The translations under genes and the position numbers were made by a program. A stretch of 64,000 nucleotides of DNA from the NCBI GenBank assembly GCA_020744425.1, contig JAGMUV010000017.1, forward strand, positions 186,001-250,000, read 5' to 3'. The DNA is from Dactylonectria macrodidyma (lineage: Eukaryota > Ascomycota > Sordariomycetes > Hypocreales > Nectriaceae). Below, piece after piece: positions 23,028 through 33,906 of the stretch (its first letter is position 1; each line of letters begins with the position of its first letter). A model generated the notes under the pieces. That model was given only the letters and a program-made list of their open reading frames with translations, did no database searches and was not told the DNA's origin.

Positions 23028-23869
23028 TGGCGATCAATAGGTTTCGGTATGTTTTGGGGTAGGTTTAATAAGCGTTTGGACTGTGTCTGTATTTACCTGT
23101 GCTTGGAGCGAGTAGACAAGGACCAGATGTCGGAGCGGCACAGCTGAGGGTAGAGTCTACGGGCTGCCTATGTTTAGATGACGAAGAAATGAATGCTATA
23201 ACTTAGTTTCCTTCGAAAGTAACACGTCCTCCCGTCAATTTTCTCCCTGGGCTGCTCTACTTTGAAGAAGCAGTAAAACTTTGGGACACACTATCATCGT
23301 TCGTCGGCCGCCTGGCTGAAGGAGTACCCGAGACGGCGAGCTCCACTGGCTGTCTCTAGCTTGTTCTTAGGATGAATCATAAATGAAAGCCCTTTATCCT
23401 GGTTGGAAATATTGTCTTTGGTACGAGAAGAGTCAACAGTAGGGTCCCACCTAAACATAAGCTCAGCGCAGGGGTGAATTCGATGAAGTGTTCAGGCAGG
23501 AGTCGGAACTGGCCCATTGAAATCTCAATTTTGTCTCCAAGAGAGACCTTCTGCCCATCATCGCTTCAGCGTAGAAGAAAAGGGGCGATTGCGACCCTAT
23601 CATCATATGCCGCTTGCGTATGGGTTCAAGGTGCTTGAATCGTGGTTGGCGTGCGATGCCCAGAGCAGGGCAAGCTCGGAGCGGGAGGGCTTTCTCCAGG
23701 AACGGGAGCCTGAGAACATAGATCAGACCAGAGAGATGCGGTGTATATGGCCTGGCTGGAAGGAAAGTTTTTACTTGTTATGAAAACCCCAGGATGCCGC
23801 TAAAGTAGATCAGCACCGTAGAGGTTGGTTGGCAATTAATGAGAGGTTCTGTGGCTAGCGACAACTTAG
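23028..23869. other. intergenic
   Basis: No supported gene; the frame at 23517-23783 has no recognisable domain. Confidence 0.35.
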
Positions 23870-24130
23870 GCCAAGAAGAAACTCAACTAGCTCGCCGGGC
23901 GATCCTTTAATATCACTATTCTCACCTTGATTAGCAGCGACTACATCCTCTTCATCTTCTTCAGTAGGAAAAATCTTCATCCTCAGTAAACACACTCTTA
24001 TCTCCATTATCATTATCTTTATCCTGGCTTTCTTCTTAGTCGTCTTCTTTGTTAACCTCGTTATCATCACTGTTGCCATCGCTGCTATCGCTGCCATTCT
24101 CAATGCAGTCTATATCATCGCCGGTAATGT
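23870..24130 (-). pseudogene. acidic C-terminal fragment, probably transposon-derived
   Basis: On the minus strand, sequence encodes a highly acidic Asp/Glu/Asn/Ser stretch (DDIDCIENGSDSSDGNSDDN) with one in-frame TAA. After a frameshift near 23965 come TEEDEEDVV and a short hydrophobic end, FLLGLS, before a stop. A long acidic linker followed by a short C-terminus fits the tail of a transposase or rolling-circle element protein, but no catalytic part is present. The TAA follows two GAC codons and could be a CAA changed to TAA. Confidence 0.3.
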
Positions 24131-24499
24131 ATTCATATTAAGGATAGAGTAGTGTCTTATAAGCCATTGGGCATGAACAGAACCTAGGATTCATGATTCC
24201 AAATCATATCTAGAAAGCCCATTTACTTTCTATTCAGTTTGATACCTGCCACACTTTCTCAAACGCTGTAAGGCATTCGACATGCCTGGAATTCTAAGGT
24301 GATACATCGTTTAAATAACAGACGATACTTTCTTATAGTCAAGAGATTCCAGGCAAGTGCGAAAGGCTTAGGGTAGGTCGATAAGGTCAGGTTGCTTCTA
24401 AGCTAACAAAGGATGCTGCGGCTCGTCTTGCGTGCTGTCTCCTCATAGTGACCCAACATTGAGTTGACTATATATCACCATTGCTGACAGTAGATTGAC

Positions 24500-25060
24500 G
24501 GATGCCTAGTAAGGCAGTAGCCCCTAGAAATGCGCTGATAAATCTTTTATAGTTAGTGTAGACTCCATCTTTATTTATTAAGATCAGTGGCCCCTTTTTA
24601 TAAAGAGGACAATAATTATGCAGAGGCCCTATGCGTCTCTTGGTAAGCCTTATGGTACTCGACCTAGTATGTTGTATAGAAACTATGGCCGTGATTATGT
24701 CAGCTCCTATTAATAAACGCCTCTTTCTCGCCTTACTATACTTAAAACAAAATAAGATCCTTAGTCTTTTAGTATATTATGTATTTATTCTAATACTATT
24801 ATTAAATATTAATTTAATATAATTCTTATAATGTAACTTTAGATTAATTAGTTAAAATGTTATAAATGGAGAGCATTCCTAACTTATAAATTTTAAGTTT
24901 GGGATAGGTTATTATAGCATGTTAGGTTAAAGACAGTGAGAACTAGTCGTATAATAAGCGTTATAACTAGGTATGGTAGATAGCATGGTGTAAATTTAAA
25001 AGAGAGAAAGTAATAAGTAGTAATAGCTGTTGACAGAGTGGGTTCTTAGACTTAGTTGAA
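24500..25060. other. AT-rich block
   Basis: Strongly AT-rich (long runs of TTATTAAATATTAATTTAAT type), with only a spurious hydrophobic frame at 24631-24822. It looks like a RIP-decayed repeat. Its borders with normal-composition DNA are fairly sharp. Confidence 0.55.
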
Positions 25061-26640
25061 TGAGATTGGGCCAGGAGCTAACGTTGAGTTAGCGCCCCAA
25101 GATTTGAGAGAAGGAGCGTTCCGGGACCGTCCGTTGCTTCTGTGGTGAAAATATATTATTGGTTGTCGTTTATTAGTCGTGGCCCGTGGCTCTCGCTCGT
25201 CAGCTGAGGCAGAAGAGGCTGTTAGACGGCCTGTTTAGAGGAGCATTAGGAGAAAGATAATAGAAGTTTTAGTAATAGCGTCACAAATTGCCAGATTAGG
25301 AAATCCGTGTTAAGTGTGACAGGGATCTTCCACAGGTTCAATATTATAGGCATTAATCCACAAGCACTTTGCTAAGTAAGCCGTCAATTCAATCCACACG
25401 TTGGATATTGACGTGGATGGATTGATTCCCTACCCTGCTTGCGGCTGCGCCGCAAGGATAAGGGCCTTGGCTATTACAGTGTATATTACTCCGTACTCTG
25501 CCGCAATAAGATCTTCGATCAATGTACGTATTTGGAGGGATATTTTCTACAGTCCCACCTTAATTCGGAATGTTGACTGATAGGTGCCAACACTACCTTG
25601 GCAATTGCCAGATTTATCCAGCCGAGAAGGCCTGGACTTCTGATCTGTAGCGTGTTCTGCGCGGATTATCAGGTAAATTGGCCGAAGTGTGCCCGCTGCT
25701 GAGGTCTCATGTGCCGGAAGGCGCCTTGTTCACCGGATTCCGCTCTGATGTCCCAGAATAGTAACGCTAGTATAGAATCCCATAATGACAAACTAAATAC
25801 ACCCAAAGTATGCATCTTCTTTCAGCCAAGCCAAGCGGAACTGAGAAGTCAGCACCTCGTGGCGTTGCATATCGCGGAGTAGGACTTGTCTTGCTTAAGT
25901 ATGCTAGGTGTTGCTTGATCCGAAAGGTTGACTACCTATTTAAATGATGGTTATGGTTAATTAGATTCAACCTTTATAGAAGAGCTTCATTCAATGAGGT
26001 AAAAGAGGTTGTAGACCTTGTAGTCACCTCTAATGAAGTAGAGCCGTCGAAGCAGTGACAGCTCGGACATCTGATGTCCCGACAGGTCTTGATACTACTT
26101 CTACCAAATAAGAGAGCTTACACCTAACGGCATTCTTGTTACTCCGCTTATTACTCTCCCCGCATATAGGGGGGCCGATCTGCATGGATTAAGAATCGAT
26201 TTGATGTGACCTTCCCCACATTATGCATTGTTGAGTCGTATTAAATTCCTTAATAAGACTAGCGGTATGTGGTGAACCTTTCTGAGATTTGTTACGATAG
26301 TCAGGAGTCATGGTACAAAGTCTGAAGGTTTGTATGCCTCTCTTGAAATGGAACATTTTTCGTTGGGAAGGGTAAAAAGAAGCAATCGAGGGAGATCGTG
26401 CATAGCTTCGCACTTTGACAGTAAATCTCAATAGGAATCATACTGTTTGTTACAAGTGGTATTAGGCTGTTCAATTTGAGCCGCCCCTATTCTGAAGGAC
26501 TCCATTGGTGTCACACGCTCCTCAGGTATTTGGCCGAGAGTTACACCGACAGTGCGACAGTGGTGGCATGTGAGCACTCGGGCTCTGATGACCTTTGATG
26601 ACCCGACTGGCTAATGTGCGATATTTTTGTTCGTCCGTCG
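25061..26640. other. gene-poor stretch
   Basis: Mixed composition; nothing coding recognised apart from an unsupported minus-strand frame at 26189-26431. Confidence 0.35.
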
Positions 26641-26654
26641 TCTTTTCTTTTAGG

Positions 26655-26662
26655 TATAAATA
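26655..26662 (+). promoter_or_regulatory. TATA box of the cysteine-rich peptide gene
   Basis: TATAAATA sits 93-100 bp upstream of the ATG at 26755, followed by a CT-rich/ACAAC leader, the normal layout of a highly expressed fungal secreted-protein gene. Confidence 0.65.
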
Positions 26663-26754
26663 CGCCAAAGCAGAAACTATTTTTTCAGTGCTTTCACCAT
26701 CAGCTCTAGGAGTTTTCTATACTATACAACTTTAACACATCTTCACTTGCCAAC

Positions 26755-27093
26755 ATGCATATATTTAAGCTTCTCCCTCTATTTATGGGCCTCTCGCTTG
26801 CCCTTCCGGCTGCTGAAGCAGATCCAAATTCACTCGAGGCTCGAGCATGCACATACAGTACAACCTCTTTACCCTCTCTTCTAGCAGTCGTAGACCAATT
26901 TACTCACCAGTTTGCAGGTAGCTGCGTCTCGAATTGCTGCAAGGCTGTTAGCTGCAATGGGTTTCTGAATTGTGGTAGATCCACGGTAAGTACACAGAGA
27001 TATATGTCTGGAATTAACAGTTCTGCTTGAATATTTGCTAAATGTCTTCAGTGCTCGGGTGGTAAATGTACATGCCACTGCCAATATAATTGA
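26755..27093 (+). CDS. small secreted cysteine-rich protein, defensin-like
   Basis: Exons 26755-26985 and 27052-27093 flank a 66-bp intron (GTAAGT...GCTAAA...TTCAG) and give 90 residues. An N-terminal signal peptide ends near residue 20, and a LEAR sequence at 27-30 directly before the mature cysteine region looks like a pro-peptide processing site. The mature part has ten cysteines (32, 57, 61, 62, 67, 73, 78, 83, 85, 87). The CxxxC at 57-61 followed by CxC at 83-85 is the spacing signature of cysteine-stabilised alpha-beta (defensin-like) folds, with a Gly-Gly before the CxC as in a gamma-core. It could be an antimicrobial peptide or an effector-type protein. Exon 2 supplies four of the cysteines, which supports the splice model. 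Confidence 0.7.
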
Positions 27094-27308
27094 ATTCATT
27101 TATAGTGGGCAAGAGACATGGCGGAGGTAAGTTTCCTAGTATTATGCACAATGTACTGGGAATTAAACAATAACTAACTACTATTCCAAGGATCGCTATG
27201 CAAGAGTAATCTGAGACTACATGAGAGGCTATTACTCGAACGTCTAGTTGTTAAGGCCTTGTGTTTATTAGCCTCCTCACCAGTCGTTACAATCTGAGTC
27301 AATACTAT

Positions 27309-27559
27309 CGCTTTAAATTTTGTAAGCCTACACTTGACCCATAGTCCCCAAAGGTCCGGGAGATCAGCGGTACGATGGTTGACTTGAAAGTGTTAAACGA
27401 CTATATGAAGGGTCATGTACTTTAATGTATGCCACTAACACTCGTGACTTCTGATGCCCAATAAAATAGGTGGGATTCCTTGTACCTCGTTTTATTCGCC
27501 TTTTCGTTGGTTCGAATCCCTGTTACTAGCATAAGTGTAGGCTTACGACAGTTAAAGGG
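27309..27559. mobile_element. MITE-like element, copy A
   Basis: About 250 bp with terminal inverted repeats: left GTAAGCCTACACTTG (from 27331), right AAGTGTAGGCTTAC (about 27533-27546), extended outwards by CTTTAA / TTAAAG. The inside aligns over its length with 45142-45396, including GGGAGATCA near the left end and GGTT(C/T)GAATCCCTG near the right. No coding capacity. The GGTTCGAATCC word resembles a Pol III B box, but no tRNA-like fold or A box is evident. Confidence 0.65.
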
Positions 27560-27995
27560 ATATAACTTAGCAAGCACGCATGAGCAACAGTGAACTCAGC
27601 GCGGTCGCTCTTATAACTTTGCCTGACAACCGTCAACCGAGAAATCTGTCACATATTGCCAGCATAGCATCCGTAGTGTGCAAATAATGCGATATGCCTA
27701 TCACCCGCCCCTATTCCATAATGTCTTTTCTTTAGAGGAATTTAGTTGCTTTCATTCATCCCTATAACAGCAGCCCAGAGGCATCTCACGATCGTGTCTT
27801 ACAGTCTTTCTGTGACCTTTCCGGGACTACATCGCTGACTCTAACAATGCCCCTGAAACACAAGCTACTGTACACTTGCTTACCTGTTCCGACTTTAAAA
27901 GTCTCCTCCTGGACTCGTGTATTGCCAAAGGGGCTTTCAAATTGATGGGTTTGATGGATGCGAGAGGCAGGTGAAGTACTTGGCATGTTGGTGAT
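27560..27995. other. intergenic
   Basis: No gene recognised between the MITE and the TPR relic. Confidence 0.35.
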
Positions 27996-28180
27996 GGGTT
28001 GGCAACAGACTCGTTACATATGCTAGGTGTCCTCTACTCCGATCGGGGCAAGTTCAAGGATGCAGAGGGGATGTATGGGCGAGCGCTGGAAGACAGGGAG
28101 AAGGCCCTTGGACCCAATCACACATCGACCCTCGACACGGTCAATAACTTGGGAAACCTCTGCTTGAGACAAGGCCGTCC
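27996..28180 (+). pseudogene. TPR repeat fragment (NB-ARC/TPR or kinesin-light-chain type)
   Basis: The translation LGVLYSDRGKFKDAEGMYG, then REKALGPNHTSTLDTVNNLG, is the canonical 42-residue TPR unit found in fungal NB-ARC/TPR and kinesin-light-chain-like proteins (xLGxLYxxQGKxxEAExMYxRAL...KALGPxHxSTLxTVxNLG). Only about one and a half repeats survive. No NB-ARC ATPase lies nearby, and the frame runs into unrelated sequence at about 28180. It is a fragment of a gene of the fungal NLR-like class. Confidence 0.7.
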
Positions 28181-28345
28181 CGGGCCGGCTGTTCCTTGCT
28201 TCGTGGGCCTGGCTGCAGTACACCTTACACCGCTTCCAGTTGGCAATCAGGAAATCGGCACACCTTCGGCAGTCGAAGCCTTGGCGGATCGGCAGCCCGG
28301 CAATGGGGGCTATGGGCTCCGTCGGCGGCGGCAGCTTTCCCTTTG
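28150..28345 (-). pseudogene. zinc-finger-like fragment (OrsD/DUF3505-type, tentative)
   Basis: The minus strand encodes a Pro-rich lead (LPPPPTEPIAPIAGLP) followed by QGFDCRRCADF and a C...H pattern (YCSQAHEAR). This order resembles the N-terminal zinc finger of fungal OrsD-like proteins often found near telomeres. It partly overlaps the TPR relic on the opposite strand, so one of the two readings must be an inserted or chance stretch. Weak call. Confidence 0.3.
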
Positions 28346-28593
28346 CCCTGGCTTACTTCCCTTTTATTGGATGCAGACCGGTCGTCTTATGGGACGAAAG
28401 GGCCGTAGGATGACCGCGGAAAAAGGGGTTAGGCTTCAGGAGATTATCGGTAAAGTTCTTAAGTGTGGCCGTACGGTACGTTGGTTGTACAAGTTCAGGG
28501 GTAACGTTAGTTGTGTATTGGAGGCCGGTCCTAGCAAGGAGCTCCTTGAGCAATGTCGGCGCAGGGATGAGGCGTGTAATAGGATACGAGTAA

Positions 28594-28854
28594 TCAAATG
28601 TCGCATCAGATAGGAAGGGTGCATTGTGATGTGAATAGAAGCTCTTGATTTCTATCTAACTGAGGGCTCGCGGCAGACCTATTTGTAGGTTGCTCTCATA
28701 GCTATGATAAGGTTCTCGTTAGACCGGATCCCAAGGGATCCGGGTCTTTGAGACCGGCTTGTTAGGAAGCCGGGTCTTTGAGACCGGTTTACTAGAGATC
28801 CGAGCCTTTGAGACTTTATCTTCAGTCTCAATAGTTGATAGATGTGACATCAAA
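28594..28854 (-). mobile_element. solo LTR, copy 2, with 5-bp target duplication
   Basis: The LTR spans 28599-28849 (251 bp), with termini TGTCGCATC...GATGTGACA and the flanking direct repeat TCAAA at 28594-28598 and 28850-28854. It is the same family as the LTR at 14269-14548 but lacks one 30-bp internal unit. No internal region adjoins it. The intact target duplication shows it is a recombined solo LTR and not a fragment. Confidence 0.9.
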
Positions 28855-29560
28855 ATATCTATACGACCAATAAATTTTATCCCGAAGGAGAATATCAACA
28901 CCTGAATATGAATGCGAAACATCATAGCTAATGATGGGAGTTGGATAAAAAAAATCACAAGTCTTAGATAAATAATAGTAATCTAATCTCTCTAAAATAC
29001 TGCCTGTACTATAGTATTTATATTAGCTTCTCAAGCTAAGATTACTAATAAGAGAAGTTAAGTAACCCTATTTCTCAGACTTCTTATGAATACTAAATTT
29101 CTAAATTTCGTATCGTAATACATCGAAGCCGGAGATAGCTCCGGAGGTTGCCTTGTATAGTAATTCAACCGTCAAGCGAGCAAAGTAGGAGAAAACGAAA
29201 GGATCGGTCCTGTGAAAGAATAGAAAGTGTCGCGAACTTCAGGCTCTAGACTCTGTATAGTACTACGCATTATAGGGTGTGTAATGAAGAGCCGCATGCG
29301 GGAATTGGCGTCCTTGCTGTGTCACCTGGGCCCTCCTTGTGGCGCCTATTCAGGGGGGGTCATTTAAGGGGCCATTAAAGGTAGCCTCAACATGTGATTG
29401 GCCGACTAAAATAGAAGTATAGGTGCCCTAAATAAGATGATAGGGAGTCGTGTTTCCCGATGGCGTGAGGCTGAGCTAGAAGATATGGATTAATTAATCG
29501 AGGCATGACATTCGAAAGTTGGAGCTTCTGTGGCGGCGCTAACCAAACTAGATGATCAAC
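28855..29560. other. AT-rich intergenic sequence
   Basis: 28855-29110 is AT-rich. The rest leads into the transposase relic and may contain its decayed 5' part and terminal repeat, which I could not delimit. Confidence 0.35.
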
Positions 29561-30164
29561 TCAGACGAGTCATCCACTCAAAATAAAAGCTGTAGCCCGA
29601 ATAGTTGGGCGTTCCGGCTTGCTTATGAAAAGTACAATAAAGGACTGGTTAACAAGACAGACCATGTTAAACCAACGATTTCTATGATGTTCTGGGCAGA
29701 AATCTAGTTCGCAAATCGGACACCCTTGTCGTCATGACGAGAGATCCCGACGCAAAGAAGAACGGGTACTCATGTTGGAGTTATCAACTTGCCCTTCAGG
29801 AGGGACTTCTACCATCGTATGATGGTACCAGAATGTTTCGGCAGGATAATTCATCTATCCATACGTCAGACACTACAATGAGCTGGCTCTTACTCAATGG
29901 AATTGAGCTCTTGGAGTGGCCGCCAAACTCTCCAGATCTCAACCCCATTGAGAATGTTTGGAGAATTTTAAAAAGAAACTGAAGAGAATGTTCCCTTACC
30001 TCAAAAACCTGAAAGATAATGAGGCCGATAGAGCTGAGTTCACAAGATGCGTTGAGTTTGCGTGGGCAGCAATTCCCCAGCATCAGATTCAGGACTGTTT
30101 ACTCTCCCTCCAGCGTCGGCTACGTGTATGCATTCGCGCCCGGGGTTGGTATATAAAGTATTAA
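29561..30164 (+). pseudogene. Tc1-like (DD34E) transposase relic
   Basis: Readable pieces are RDPDAKKNGYS, MFRQDNSSIHTS, EWPPNSPDLNPIENVW and, in another frame, the C-terminus ending RGWYIKY. The Asp of QDN and the Glu of PIENVW are separated by 34 residues, the DD34E spacing of the Tc1 family. A stop and a frameshift lie near 29705-29735, and another frameshift follows ENVW (about 29975), so no active enzyme can be made. Terminal inverted repeats were not identified. Decayed DNA transposon. Confidence 0.85.
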
Positions 30165-30409
30165 AGAGCGAAAGCAGGGCTACAGATTTGTATATTTAGC
30201 ATAAATATTAAGCTTCACTTGACCGAGAAATGTGTAAGCGATATTATGCGTTAGAAATGCGGATATTAGTGGTGTCGGGGGTGGAAACAGAGCTCCTTTT
30301 TATTAAAGTTTTTAAATTTAATATTTTACTATCTTTTTTTTATTTTAAAATCTGTAAAAGCTCTTAAGCTTATCTTTAAAGACTTTATAACTTATAGAAA
30401 TAGCCCGAC
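30165..30409. other. AT-rich block separating two relics
   Basis: AT-rich (for example TTTTTTTATTTTAAAATC near 30340). It abuts the point where the GH3 reading begins mid-protein, so it probably replaced or interrupted the 5' end of that gene. Confidence 0.5.
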
Positions 30410-32340
30410 CGTTGCACCACTTGGACGTACCCCCTGGGATGGGCGGCTGAGCGTGGCCTTCGCAATAGACTCCTATCTAAGCGGCATTGCCTTTGGCCTG
30501 TCTGTCAAAGCTGAGGTCGACATGGGGCTCATCAGTGCTGGCAAGACTAGTGACTCCATTCTGGCTTGGGCATGAAATGTCTGCTAATGTTTCATAGCAC
30601 TTCTTGCTATATGAGCAAGAGAACAATCGGTCTACCTCAGTGAGCAACACCTGGGGCTACGGATCATTCGACGCCATCGCCGGCGACAAGGTCATTCACG
30701 ATACCTACCTTTCTCCATGGTACGACGGGGTCAAGAATGGCCTGGGAGCCGCCATGTGTGCCATGAACCTTGTCAATGGCACCTATAGTTGCGAAAATGA
30801 GCCCCTTCTAATGGGTCTGCTGAAAACCGAATTGGGGTTCCCAGGTATAGTGATAGCTATATCTACTCGCAGAAGACTCCAGCTGGATCTGTCAATGGGG
30901 GACTCGACTGGGCTACTAATTCGGTATGGTCACCGGCTATCATCGAAGCTATGGTCAAAGTCGGAAACGTGACCACGGCTCGCCTGATCGATATGGCCAT
31001 CCGTAACATCATTGGATGGTACCATAGCAACATTCATAACGGCTCTTTTCCTTCTAAGGCTGCTGGCGACGAGTACCGGCCAATCTCCAAGGTGCACAAG
31101 ACTCTTATATGAGAGCACGGAGCCAAGTCCATGGTTCTGTTGAAGAATATCGACTCAGCACTACCCCTAAAATCTCCCAGGCCCATGTCCCTGTTTGGCG
31201 CCCACGCTGGCCCTTCGATTGTTGGACCGAACAGGACCTTTGCCCTCGGCAGCTCTGACCCCGGTGGAGCGGCTGTTCCTGAAGTTTGGATGGGGCATAT
31301 GGCTTCGCTTGACGGCGCCGGCGCGTCGCCGATGCCGTACCTCATCACGCCGCTGCAATCTTTGACGGAGCGGGCCATAGAAGATGGCACTCAACTAAGA
31401 TGGATTGCAAATGATACATTCGCTCCTGTGACCGAGGGCCTCATTCCATCGGGGGCTCGCATGGGTGTGCTGCCGTCTTTTGAGACATATGCGACTCACT
31501 CGGACGTTTGCTTGGCCTTCCCCAATGCATTCGGCGGCGAAGGCCATGATCGGAGAGATTTACGGGATTCTGATCAAGATGAGCGCATCCTCAAAGTTGC
31601 AGCCTACTGCAACAATACCATTGTCACCACCAATAGTGTTGGCACACAGATTGTGAAGTCCTGGATCAACCACGACAATGTTACGGCAGTTCTCTACGGA
31701 GGGCCCCTGGGTCAGGAATCTGGCAACTCAATTGCTGACGTGCTTTATGGGAACGTCAATCCCTCGGCAAAGCTCACCTATACGCTTGCCAAAGATGAGA
31801 GCAGTCTACAATGCCAGGCCTTGCCCGACGCTCAAATGTGAGTTTGACAAGGGTAATTATATCGATTACAAGCACTTCGGCAAATACGATATCGAACCTA
31901 GGTTCGAGTTTGGGTTTGGCCTGAGCTACACCACCTTTGAATATTCCGATATGACAATCAATATCACGGCGAAAGCGGGCTTGGCTCAAGGCATCAGGGC
32001 GGTCGGAGGAAGAGCTGATCTTTGGACCGAAGGCTCCATCGTCACTGCCAAGGTCACAAACACCGGCGAGGTGGCGGGTGCTGATGTTGTACGGCTATAC
32101 TTGTCGTTTCCTGAGGAGGCGGACCAGCCGGTGCATCAGCTTCGTAGATTCGAGCCCGTAAATCTCGCACCAGGCGAGAGTGCGGACGTGGAGTTCAGGC
32201 TCCGCCAACGGGACATGAGCTATTGGGACGTCATTGCCCAGGAATGGCGTATTGCGGGTGGAACTTACGTTTTCAGCATTGGGCATAGCTCTAGGAACCT
32301 TGAGCTCACTGAAGAGCGCAAAATCGGTCATTCTAGATGA
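30410..32340 (+). pseudogene. glycoside hydrolase family 3 (beta-glucosidase-like) pseudogene
   Basis: The sequence opens in mid-domain with VAPLGRTPWDGR and continues through HFLLYEQEN, LVNGTYSCENEPLL, MVLLKNIDSALPLKSP, SGNSIADVLYGNVNP, FEFGFGLSYTTFEYS and a fibronectin-III-like C-terminal domain to the stop at 32338-32340. These follow the order of fungal GH3 beta-glucosidases. The N-terminal part (signal peptide and start of the TIM-like domain) is missing. A stop and frameshift lie near 30570-30600. The segment that should hold the nucleophile Asp (SDW/TDW) is deleted or scrambled near 30845-30880; a TGA lies at about 31110 and a frameshift at about 31805. No active enzyme is possible. 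Confidence 0.88.
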
Positions 32341-33906
32341 CCCTTAAGCGCTAACCCTTAAGGTTAAGTTTAAGTCTACGGCACTGCAACGTGTAAGTCC
32401 CATGTAGCTTCAACCGCAATGAGCACCAGTATAGGCATGCACTGTGCAGTATTGGCAGTTAACAGCCACCTACTCCAACCAAATTTTGGCTCTCCAGGGG
32501 TGAAAATCTCTCATAACGGGCCGTACTGTACCAATTACCACTAGTAATGGCACCCAATGTCATTTTTCTGACCCGTGCACCCTTCTTTCGGATCTTTGGT
32601 TATAGGTCTAAATATAATAATACTTGGCCCGTACGCCTTCCCTAGCTTGGCGGGCGATTAATGAACGAATGAATGAGATTAATTCCGCCCGGAATGACTA
32701 ACCTCATCTCCTGAGTGCGTATTGCCCTCCTAAGATGTCACGATGAGGGGTCCGGTCCAATCACAAGGCGCTAAAAAAGTGTACATAGTTCCTATGCTAA
32801 ATTAGGTAGTGATAGAAGTCTTAATAATGTGAGTTATTGCAAATCGCAACCTTGTAAATAAGGCAGCTATAAGAGGTCTAGCTATGAATATTGTGCCTCT
32901 TTCTCTTATTACTACTTATTACAGCCAGGCTGCAACTTATATTAAGTCGGTAATAGGAGCTCACTTTTTTACGGGCCTCACAGCCCCTGGACAACATGCA
33001 TACATACTCCGTACATCCTATGTACATAGGGGGCTTGATGAGGGGAGGCTAATGAAGGGGGCGGGGGGCAGAAGAGCCTTGCCTGAGCAGGAAACGCCAC
33101 CAAGAACAAGTGCTCACGGATGCGAGAGCTCAGTACAGGGTTCTGGACCTCTTCGGCGCATCGTGAGGGGGACTTGGACGGTCCACTGACGAGACTTAAA
33201 AAATGAACTTAAGTAATGAATAAACATTTGACAGCTGGCGCTTCTCAAGGGGAACCAGCGAGAGTGCGACTTTGTCGACGCCGGCAACTGATTCCCCACC
33301 TCAATGGGCTGAAGTTCAGTGGGTACATAAGCTTAAGGCATATTCCGCCCCCAAGAGGCTACTCGCACGAGCTAAGTTAGATCGTTGCGGCATTAAGAGT
33401 GAGTCGCTAACTGCATGCACTGCGTCGGATGCCCATTACTGTCCAACAAAGGCAAGCGGCGTACTATCTATAGAGGCTATGATAGGTAGTCTATGTACCC
33501 AGTGGACGTCCACCCCGGGCGCTGATCATTTACCTTTCCTAGACTGAGGCGGAGTCATCGCATGCCAGTCTGGACCTCAGCACTTGTATGCCACACTGTG
33601 ACAATTCGTCAGGCTAAGCACGCTATCGACGGTAATGCGATATCAATGGAACGCCTCTTCTTGTTGGACTACTCTGGGCTGTTTAAGCTACACCTAGATT
33701 CGGGCCATCGGGGTCAGCTGGGCGTCGCTTAATGGCAGCGCCACTTGGCACTGTCTTTTGGGAGCTGCTGCACTCCGTTTCGGGGTTTGTCTTCTACTTG
33801 ATCCTTAGCATCCCCGTCATCCTCTTCATCGTGCCCCCCGCTGCCTCGGTCTGCACCGTTCGAAATTGTCATCCGATCATCGTCAAGACATCAACACTGA
33901 TTCGCC
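32341..33906. other. gene-poor stretch
   Basis: No gene recognised; frames at 32884-33547 have no domain support. Upstream of 33907 the sequence is CT-rich, as in a fungal promoter. Confidence 0.35.

Noticed and set aside
27505..27520. tRNA B-box-like GGTTCGAATCC
   Set aside because: The flanking bases do not form a T-arm, and no cloverleaf or A box precedes it. It is part of the MITE-like repeat.
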